Assembly (NCBI GenBank): GCA_027456925.1 | Contig: DAIDTZ010000049.1 | Span: 1 to 10,956 of the forward strand | DNA: 10,956 bases | Direction of reading: 5' to 3' | DNA from: Nitrospirota bacterium | GTDB taxonomy: Bacteria > Nitrospirota > UBA9217 | In this document: positions 1 to 5,291 of the stretch, piece by piece | How positions within the stretch are numbered: the first letter of the stretch is position 1 | Layout of the letters: each line of letters opens with the position of its first letter | Notes under the pieces: model-generated | The model's database searches: none | Told to the model about the DNA's origin: nothing | The model's input: the letters and a program-made list of their open reading frames with translations, nothing else | Made by a program: the position numbers and the translations under genes

Positions 1-816
1 GAAGTAACCATCGTGAAAGACACCGATATAAAAGCGTACCAGGACGCCATCCAGGGCTTCACCAGCTCATGCGGCTGCAGCACGAACGAAATAGATCTGT
101 CCGACGAAGACGACGGGCTGGAAAAGGCCGTCAAAGCTCATCCTGACGCTTTTTTCGTCGTGGGCACGGAGGCCTTCAGAAAAACGGAAGCGATTAAAAA
201 CTTCCCGATCATTTACACCCTGGTGATGCCGTCGGAGACGGCCGGTGCGCTGGGAGATAACGTGTCCGGCGTCAGCATGGACATTTCCCCCGAAACCTAC
301 CTCAGCGCCATGACGAAACTCTTTCCCGGCGTCAGGAGGATCGGCGTGCTCTCCAACCCGGAACACACCGGCCCCTTTGTCCGGGAAGCCGCGGCCGCTG
401 CCCGGGCCAGGGGGATTACGCTGGTGGTGAAGACCATTCGCGATCCCCAGGAAGCGCCTGCGCTTTTGGCGCAGCTCCGGGGCAAGATCGATGTTTTGTG
501 GATGCTGCCCGATTCCACCCTCCTCAATTCCGAATCAGTTGAGTACCTGATGCTGTTTTCTTTTCAGAACAAAGTGCCCGTGTTCTCTTTTTCGAAACAG
601 CTCGTCGACCGGGGAGCCGTGGCCGCGCTCAGCATCAACCCCTATGATCTCGGCGTCCAGGCGGGAAACATCGCCCGGCTTTTATCGCAGGGCAGGAAAG
701 GCCCTTTGCGGGTCTATGCGGAAAAACCTCACCTGAGCGTGAACAGGAAAGTTGCCGCAAAAATCGGCGTAAGGATCGGCAATGACATCAATAAGACCGA
801 CGAAACCGGGGAGTAG
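1..816 (+). CDS. ABC-type substrate-binding protein (PF04392-like), 5' truncated by the window edge
   Basis: The reading frame is open from base 1, so the true start and signal peptide lie upstream. A GTG at 13 is in frame but would begin inside the first lobe. The 271 visible residues resemble the ABC_sub_bind (TrpX-like) periplasmic binding family, usually about 300-330 aa. Family-like blocks are NVSGVSMD (about residues 87-94), RRIGVLSNP (112-120, start of the second lobe), DVLWMLPDSTL (164-174) and the VPVFSFS...GAVAALSINPYDLGVQAG stretch (about 192-222). The protein should bind a small ligand in the periplasm; the ligand cannot be read from the sequence. No permease or ATPase gene follows. 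Instead the stop lies 3 nt before a hybrid histidine kinase, so it may be a sensory ligand-binding partner of that kinase. Family assignment is fairly secure; the sensory role is inference. Confidence 0.85.
   Translation, partial: EVTIVKDTDIKAYQDAIQGFTSSCGCSTNEIDLSDEDDGLEKAVKAHPDAFFVVGTEAFRKTEAIKNFPIIYTLVMPSETAGALGDNVSGVSMDISPETYLSAMTKLFPGVRRIGVLSNPEHTGPFVREAAAAARARGITLVVKTIRDPQEAPALLAQLRGKIDVLWMLPDSTLLNSESVEYLMLFSFQNKVPVFSFSKQLVDRGAVAALSINPYDLGVQAGNIARLLSQGRKGPLRVYAEKPHLSVNRKVAAKIGVRIGNDINKTDETGE
808..813 (+). promoter_or_regulatory. Ribosome binding site of the hybrid kinase, inside the upstream gene
   Basis: GGGGAG ends 6 nt before the ATG at 820 and lies within the last codons of the binding-protein gene. 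This supports the 820 start and suggests translational coupling of the two genes. Confidence 0.7.
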
Positions 817-819
817 CAA

Positions 820-3099
820 ATGAGCTCTTTCTCTCGCACGAGTCTGGGATTCAAGCTCCTCAGCGCTTTTATTATCATCATCGTTGTCGTGCTCACCGCA
901 ATGACGGTTTCCGCAATACTCCACGAGCGGAGCAAGGCGCGGCAGGAACTGATGGGCAAGGGAGATATCCTCGCGGGAATGCTTTCCTTCAGTTCCCGGA
1001 TCGGGGTCTACGCGGAAAGCAGGGACGCGCTGAAGGACGCGGCAGCGGGCATGGTGAATGAACCGGACGTCGTCTTCGTCGGGATATATAATGCCGATTT
1101 CAAGCCGTTGTACGTAGTGGACAAAGCGCCGGCCGGAACAGCAGGTTCGCTTGGCAGCGGGCCGGGCACGCCCCCCGTGCGTGAAACGGAGAGCACGCTG
1201 GAATTCACCAGGCCGGTCCTTCTCACGCTGAGCCTGAGCGGGGCGGAAACGCTTTATTTCAGCGATAAGGACGCTGCCGCGCCGACGAAGACGATCGGCT
1301 ACGTCACGATCGCACTGGATAAAAAGCCGCTGAACAGGGAAATTCTGAGCATCCTGGTTCGAAATGGGATCGTGGCCCTGATGTTCATCAGCGCGAGCGT
1401 CGTTGTCGTGTACCTGAGCGTAAGGAAAATTACGCGGCCCCTCGCAACGCTTACGAAGAGCGTAAAGGCGCTCGGCAGGGGCGGCGATATCGCGCCCATT
1501 CCCGTCGCCACCATGGATGAAATCGGCAAACTGTCAACGGCGTTCAATGCCATGGTGGAGGAACGCGCGGGCGCGGAACATGCGCTCCGTGAATCAGAAA
1601 AGAAATACCGGGAGTTGTTCGAGGAGGCCATCAATCCGGTTTTCATCTCCACTCCCGAAGGGGCGCTCCTCGATATGAACCGCGCGGGAGTCGAATTTTT
1701 CGGGTGCGCGGACAGGGAGGAGCTGCTGGCCCTGAATATTCAACAGGACCTCTATGCGCATCCCGAAGACCGGGAGGTTTTTAAGCGCATCATGGAGCAC
1801 AGCGGGTCCGTCAAGAACTTTGAGGTGAAATTGAACACCAAAAACGGGGAATTGCGCAGTGTCGCCATTACGGCAACGGCCGTACGTGACCAGGCAGGCG
1901 TCATCACGGCCTACCGCGGGATGCTCCGGGACGTGACCACGGAACGAAGCCTGGAAGAACAGCTGCGCCATGCCCAGAAAATGGAGGCCGTCGGCAGGCT
2001 TACCGGGGGCGTGGCCCACGACTTCAACAACATCCTTACCGCCATCGTAAGCTATGCCTATCATCTGCAGATAAAGCTTGCGAAAACAGAGGACCCTCTG
2101 GGCGTCTATGCCGAAAACATCATCGTTGCCGGGGAAAAGGCCGCGAGCCTCATCAGAAGCCTCCTTATTTTCAGCAGGAAACAGCTGCTGAACCCGAGGC
2201 CCGTCGATCTCAACGAAATCGTCAGGGGTCATACGGACATCCTGACCAGGCTGATCAGCGACAACATCGAACTGGCAACGCATTTGCGGGACGATCCGAT
2301 GGTCATCAATGCGGACCGGGGACAGATAGAACTGATGTTGATGAATTTTGTCTCGAATGCAGGGGACGCCATGCCCGACGGGGGCCGCATCGTCATAAAA
2401 ACGGACAAGGTCCATTTTACGGAGGAAGGCCCCGGCGCCCCCTGCCCGTGCAAGCCCGGTGAATATGCCGCGCTCTCCGTAGCGGACACGGGCGTGGGCA
2501 TGGATGCGGCAACCCAGCAGAAAATATTCGAACCTTTTTTCACGACCAAGGAGCAGGGCAAAGGGACCGGCCTCGGCCTGTCGCTCGTCTACGGGATCGT
2601 GAAGCAGCACAACGGGCATATCGACGTGGCCTCCGAGCCGCTGCAGGGAACGACCTTCACGGTCTATCTCCCCCTGCAGGACGTTGCGATGCCCCTTGTC
2701 TCGTCGGAAGACAAGCCCCCCCGCGCCAAAGGCGGAGAGACTATTTTGATTGCCGAGGACAGCGAAGAGGAGCGGGAGTTCGTGGGCTCCGTCCTGGGCG
2801 ATTTCGGCTACAGTATCGTCAAGGCGGCCGACGGCGAGGAGGCCTTAAGGAAATTTTACGAGCAGGGGGATGCCGTAAATCTCCTGCTCCTCGACATGGT
2901 CATGCCGCTGAAAAACGGGGTGCAGGTCTATGTCGAGGCAAAGAAATCCCGGCCTGATCTGAAAGCGGTCTTCATCACCGGATATCCCGCGGACAGGTAT
3001 GATCTGGGCGGGCATGATGACGCCAACCTGCATTTTCTGATAAAGCCTGTTTCGCCGAGGCAGCTGTTGCAAAAAGTCCGTGAAGTTCTGGACAGCTGA
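820..3099 (+). CDS. Hybrid sensor histidine kinase (TM-periplasmic-TM-HAMP-PAS-HisKA-HATPase-REC)
   Basis: A 759-aa inner-membrane sensor kinase. TM1 is about residues 10-33, a periplasmic sensor about 34-180 (possibly CHASE8-like, not certain), TM2 about 183-201, HAMP about 202-255 and PAS about 260-375. The HisKA domain carries VAHDFNN with phospho-acceptor H400. The ATPase domain has its N box at NFVSNAGDAM (N513), G1 at DTGVGM (556-561), F box at FEPFFTTK and G2 at GTGLGLS (582-588). A C-terminal receiver (about 641-757) has acidic residues E646/D647, phospho-acceptor D692, T720 and K742. All catalytic residues are present, so it should autophosphorylate and pass phosphate to its own receiver or to the regulator encoded next. 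It is the only complete kinase in the window. An unusual Cys-Pro-Cys (542-544) lies just before the G1 box. Its start is supported by GGGGAG at 808-813. Confidence 0.95.
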   Translation: MSSFSRTSLGFKLLSAFIIIIVVVLTAMTVSAILHERSKARQELMGKGDILAGMLSFSSRIGVYAESRDALKDAAAGMVNEPDVVFVGIYNADFKPLYVVDKAPAGTAGSLGSGPGTPPVRETESTLEFTRPVLLTLSLSGAETLYFSDKDAAAPTKTIGYVTIALDKKPLNREILSILVRNGIVALMFISASVVVVYLSVRKITRPLATLTKSVKALGRGGDIAPIPVATMDEIGKLSTAFNAMVEERAGAEHALRESEKKYRELFEEAINPVFISTPEGALLDMNRAGVEFFGCADREELLALNIQQDLYAHPEDREVFKRIMEHSGSVKNFEVKLNTKNGELRSVAITATAVRDQAGVITAYRGMLRDVTTERSLEEQLRHAQKMEAVGRLTGGVAHDFNNILTAIVSYAYHLQIKLAKTEDPLGVYAENIIVAGEKAASLIRSLLIFSRKQLLNPRPVDLNEIVRGHTDILTRLISDNIELATHLRDDPMVINADRGQIELMLMNFVSNAGDAMPDGGRIVIKTDKVHFTEEGPGAPCPCKPGEYAALSVADTGVGMDAATQQKIFEPFFTTKEQGKGTGLGLSLVYGIVKQHNGHIDVASEPLQGTTFTVYLPLQDVAMPLVSSEDKPPRAKGGETILIAEDSEEEREFVGSVLGDFGYSIVKAADGEEALRKFYEQGDAVNLLLLDMVMPLKNGVQVYVEAKKSRPDLKAVFITGYPADRYDLGGHDDANLHFLIKPVSPRQLLQKVREVLDS

Positions 3100-3136
3100 T
3101 ATCAATTTTTGAAATGTCGAAGAGGAGAATTGAACT

Positions 3137-3790
3137 ATGAGCAGCAGGGAAGAACCGATCAAGCTCCTGATCGTCGACGATGACGCCCTGACGAGAGACG
3201 GCCTCAAAGCGGGACTCTCTGCGGAGGACGGCTTCATCATCCAGGAAGCAAGCGATGGATACAGTGCCCTGGATTATTTCAAGGATGACAAACCCGATGT
3301 CGTGCTGCTCGATCTCAGGATGCCTTCTCTGGACGGCATCGAAACCATGCGTAAATTGAAAGACCTCGACAGCAGCGTTCCGATCGTCATCATGACCGCG
3401 TACGGGGACATCCCCACGGCGGTAGAGGCCATGAAAACCGGAGCGTACGATTTTACCGTCAAGCCGCCGAAGTTAAGCCAGCTCAGAGCGACTTTGAAAC
3501 GGGCGGCCGAAACGAGTGCGCAGCGGACCGGCAATCCCGGCGCCAAGCGCACTTTGAAAAATGCGCCCATGCCGGAGCCGGACGACGAGCGCTATAAGGC
3601 CCTCACGGAGCGCGAGCGTGAGATTTTTACGATGACGCTCCAGGGGCTCAGCAGCACGCAAATCGCCGAACGTTTGGCGATCAGCCGCCGCACCGTGGAA
3701 ACCCACCGCGAAAATCTCATGGAGAAGCTGAACGCGCACAACAAGGCCGATCTGTTCCGCTGTGCCGGCCGGCTCGGCCTTCTCCGCTAG
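3137..3790 (+). CDS. NarL/FixJ-family response regulator (REC + LuxR-type HTH)
   Basis: A 217-aa cytoplasmic transcription factor. The N-terminal receiver (about residues 7-125) has acidic D14/D15, phospho-acceptor D59 in LLDLRMP, T87 in MTAYGD and K109 in VKPP. A variable, Pro-rich linker (about 126-153) leads to a LuxR-type helix-turn-helix (about 155-214) with the typical LTEREREIF start, LSSTQIAERLAISRRTVETHR recognition region and LMEKLNAHNKADL ending. Phosphorylation should promote dimerisation and DNA binding; targets are unknown. The gene starts 37 nt after the hybrid kinase, with AGAGGAG (3121-3127) 9 nt before the ATG, and is most likely in the same operon. The hybrid kinase is the obvious phosphodonor. 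No Hpt protein is visible between them, so transfer from H400 directly, or through an unlinked Hpt, are both possible. Confidence 0.95.
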   Translation: MSSREEPIKLLIVDDDALTRDGLKAGLSAEDGFIIQEASDGYSALDYFKDDKPDVVLLDLRMPSLDGIETMRKLKDLDSSVPIVIMTAYGDIPTAVEAMKTGAYDFTVKPPKLSQLRATLKRAAETSAQRTGNPGAKRTLKNAPMPEPDDERYKALTEREREIFTMTLQGLSSTQIAERLAISRRTVETHRENLMEKLNAHNKADLFRCAGRLGLLR

Positions 3791-3829
3791 CGCCGTCGTT
3801 CCTCCATAACGCGCTGGCCCGCCAAAACA

Positions 3830-3869
3830 GTCCGTCGCCGGACGAAAATCCCCTCTTTTCCTGTTTTTT
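3830..3869 (+). terminator. Weak candidate terminator after the sensory operon
   Basis: A short hairpin GTCCG/CGGAC (3830-3834 with 3839-3843, loop TCGC) is followed by a pyrimidine-rich run ending in six T (3864-3869). The stem is only 5 bp and the T run starts about 20 nt downstream, so this is a weak match to an intrinsic terminator. Its position 40 nt after the regulator gene is suitable. Confidence 0.25.
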
Positions 3870-3876
3870 GCCCCCT

Positions 3877-3890
3877 CCGTAAATCTACGG
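3877..3890 (+). repeat. Short perfect hairpin just upstream of a promoter
   Basis: CCGTA (3877-3881) and TACGG (3886-3890) form a perfect 5-bp inverted repeat with a 4-nt spacer. It ends one base before the -35 candidate at 3892, so it could be a small operator or the tail of a termination region. Five-base repeats occur by chance. Confidence 0.3.
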
Positions 3891-3891
3891 A

Positions 3892-3920
3892 TAGACAGCA
3901 AATCCTCCTCTTGGTAAAAT
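3892..3920 (+). promoter_or_regulatory. Sigma70-like promoter for the REC-HisKA-like gene
   Basis: TAGACA (3892-3897) and TAAAAT (3915-3920) each match the sigma70 consensus at 5 of 6 positions and have the optimal 17-nt spacing. The predicted transcription start near 3927 leaves a leader of about 66 nt to the ATG at 3993. The site lies in the non-coding gap, is locally AT-richer than its surroundings, and points at the downstream gene. It is the best promoter match I found in the window. Confidence 0.55.
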
Positions 3921-3992
3921 GAGGTCAATTTCCGGAAAGGAATGCCTGTCGCGCCCGCATATCGATGGAGGCGCGCTCATGATGAGGAGACG

Positions 3993-4706
3993 ATGCACAA
4001 GCCCAGAATACTCATTTTCAACGATGATGCCTGCATGGGAGACGCCCTCGCCGGGATCTTGAAGACGCGGGGCTACGAAACGCGCGCCGTACGGGGGTGG
4101 CACGACGAGAAACTTGCCCGGGAGGCGGAGGAAGGTCCGTTCGACGTTGTGCTGGTCGACCTCGGCCATCCGGACCTGTCGGAGCCTGAGGCCCTGGACA
4201 GGGTCCGGAGCGTTTTCCCTTTTTCGGAGGTCATTCTCCTTACCGCTTACTCGACGCTCAACCTTGCCATTAAAGCGACGGAACAATGGGCCTACGCGTA
4301 CATTCTGAAGCCCTATGAGCCCGATCAGCTCTTTCTGCACATGCGGCATGCCGTTGAAAAACAGGAATCAGCAGCCGGGATCCGGCGCGTCCGGGAACGT
4401 CTCGAAGAACAGGTCCGGGAACTGACCGCCGAACTGGAGCAGGCCAGGGAAACCGTCAAGGCAGGAAGACGGGCCAAGGCCGAGTTCGTTTCGACCCTGA
4501 AGAGGGAGCTCACGACGCCGCTCAACGTCATCACCGGTTGTTCGGCAATTCTGCTGAATGACCTGAAAGGCGAGCTCAGCGAGAAACAGCGGGAATTCGT
4601 TTTGCACATTCTCGACTGCGGCCGGTCCCTGCAGAATCGCATCCTGTATACGCACGAATTCCTGGAGGAAGAACAGGACCGGAAGGGGCTCCCGCTCCGG
4701 CAATAA
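3993..4706 (+). CDS. REC-coiled coil-degenerate HisKA protein lacking the phospho-acceptor His and the ATPase domain
   Basis: A 237-aa cytoplasmic signalling protein. The receiver (about residues 4-122) keeps acidic D11/D12, phospho-acceptor D56 (LVDLGHP), T84 and K106 (ILKPYEP). A Glu/Arg-rich helix (about 125-160) continues into a HisKA-like helical hairpin (about 160-218). Its H-box region reads FVSTLKRELTTPLN; against the usual SHELRTPLN pattern the phosphorylated His is Arg171 (codon 4503-4505). The protein ends soon after this hairpin, without an ATPase domain. It can probably accept phosphate on D56 but cannot act as a kinase, so it may be a dimeric scaffold, phosphate sink or decoy. 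I chose the ATG at 3993 because the receiver begins there and GAGGAG lies just upstream (3984-3989, a short 3-nt gap). An in-frame ATG at 3942 would add 17 residues unlike a receiver start. Confidence 0.88.
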   Translation: MHKPRILIFNDDACMGDALAGILKTRGYETRAVRGWHDEKLAREAEEGPFDVVLVDLGHPDLSEPEALDRVRSVFPFSEVILLTAYSTLNLAIKATEQWAYAYILKPYEPDQLFLHMRHAVEKQESAAGIRRVRERLEEQVRELTAELEQARETVKAGRRAKAEFVSTLKRELTTPLNVITGCSAILLNDLKGELSEKQREFVLHILDCGRSLQNRILYTHEFLEEEQDRKGLPLRQ

Positions 4707-4718
4707 GGGACTCCGGAT

Positions 4719-4748
4719 CGGGGATTCCCGCGGGAACGTATTTCCCCG
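4719..4748 (+). repeat. Nested hairpin / palindrome between two receiver genes
   Basis: A perfect 12-bp palindrome TTCCCGCGGGAA (4725-4736) sits inside an outer inverted repeat, CGGGGA (4719-4724) with TCCCCG (4743-4748). As RNA this could fold into a bulged GC-rich stem. There is no T run after it, so it is not a standard terminator. It lies in the 81-nt gap between the REC-HisKA-like gene and the CheY-like gene and could be an operator for a dimeric regulator or an mRNA processing/stability element. Its function is unknown. Confidence 0.4.
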
Positions 4749-4787
4749 TTCTGCGGAAACGCTTTTGCCGGTCGTCAAGGGTGATCC

Positions 4788-5171
4788 ATGAATGCATTGA
4801 AAAAAATTCTTATTATCGACGACCTGCCCGAACTTCATTTGATCTATAAAATGATGCTGATCCGCTACCAATGCGAGATCATCAGCGCGCTGAACGGACA
4901 GGACGGGCTGGACCTGCTTGCGAAGCACCCCGATGTCGACCTCATTCTTCTCGACATCAACATGCCGCTCATGACCGGCCTTGACTTCATCAGGGCCGTC
5001 AAAGAACAGGAACAATACAGCCTCATTCCGATCATCCTTGTAAGCACTCCGGGCATGGAAAGCGATGCGGGGAAAGGTCTTCGGCTCGGCGCGCAAGGGT
5101 GCATTAAAAAGCCCTTTGCGCCGCGGGATCTGCACTTGCTCCTGGACAAGCTCGACCTCGTCCATGCGTAA
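4788..5171 (+). CDS. Single-domain response regulator (CheY-like receiver)
   Basis: A 127-aa protein consisting only of a receiver domain. Conserved positions are acidic D11/D12 (IIDDLPE), phospho-acceptor D56 (LLDINMP), S86 in the usual Thr/Ser position (ILVSTPG) and K108 followed by Pro (IKKPF). It has no output domain, so it should work by binding partners in its phosphorylated state or as a phosphate shuttle in a multi-step relay. The start is supported by AAGGG (4777-4781) 6 nt before the ATG. The gene lies 81 nt after the REC-HisKA-like gene, on the same strand and probably in the same transcript. With no chemotaxis genes in view, a flagellar role is not indicated. Confidence 0.93.
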   Translation: MNALKKILIIDDLPELHLIYKMMLIRYQCEIISALNGQDGLDLLAKHPDVDLILLDINMPLMTGLDFIRAVKEQEQYSLIPIILVSTPGMESDAGKGLRLGAQGCIKKPFAPRDLHLLLDKLDLVHA

Positions 5172-5176
5172 TCACG

Positions 5177-5209
5177 GGCCGGAGGCGCCTTCCTTCAGGT
5201 ACGCCGGCC
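5177..5209 (+). repeat. GC-rich inverted repeat after the CheY-like gene
   Basis: GGCCGG (5177-5182) and CCGGCC (5204-5209) are perfect 6-bp arms around a 21-nt spacer that contains the palindrome AGGCGCCT (5183-5190). It begins 6 nt after the stop codon. No T run follows directly, so it may be a 3'-end stabilising or Rho-type structure. Weak evidence. Confidence 0.3.
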
Positions 5210-5234
5210 TGAACCTTCCCCGGAAAACAACATG

Positions 5235-5260
5235 CGGCTCCGCCGGGTTTCTTTCCTTTA
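5235..5260 (+). terminator. Weak candidate terminator upstream of the Omp85 gene
   Basis: A 4-bp stem CGGC/GCCG (5235-5238 with 5242-5245) is followed by a T-rich stretch (5248-5259) interrupted by C residues. The stem is too short for a confident call, but the position between two likely transcription units is right. Confidence 0.2.
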
Positions 5261-5285
5261 CATTCATTCCTTGATGTGCTAAAAA
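5257..5285 (+). promoter_or_regulatory. Possible promoter giving a leaderless Omp85 transcript
   Basis: TTTACA (5257-5262, 5 of 6 to the -35 consensus) and TAAAAA (5280-5285, 4 of 6 to the -10 consensus) are 17 nt apart. Transcription would start near the ATG at 5292, giving little or no leader. That fits the absence of a recognisable Shine-Dalgarno sequence there. The -10 match is poor, so this is tentative. Confidence 0.3.
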
Positions 5286-5291
5286 TTCTTC

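Noticed and set aside
1594..2619. Minus-strand open frame (341 codons) opposite the hybrid kinase
   Set aside because: It is opposite the PAS/HisKA/ATPase region, whose catalytic motifs are all intact on the + strand. No domain is visible in the antisense product.
3942..3992. Earlier in-frame ATG (3942) as the start of the REC-HisKA-like protein
   Set aside because: The 17 extra residues do not resemble a receiver N-terminus. The purine-rich motif GGAAAGG nearly touches that ATG, whereas the receiver fold starts at the 3993 ATG.
3979..4062. Small overlapping frame starting ATGATG at 3979 with GGAGG 7 nt upstream (27 residues)
   Set aside because: The ribosome site is good, but the product overlaps the receiver gene in another frame, is short and has no features. 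It might affect initiation at 3993, but nothing supports a functional peptide.
4788..5171. Assignment of the single-domain receiver as chemotaxis CheY
   Set aside because: No chemotaxis or flagellar genes are present, and many stand-alone receivers have other roles. The generic call is safer.
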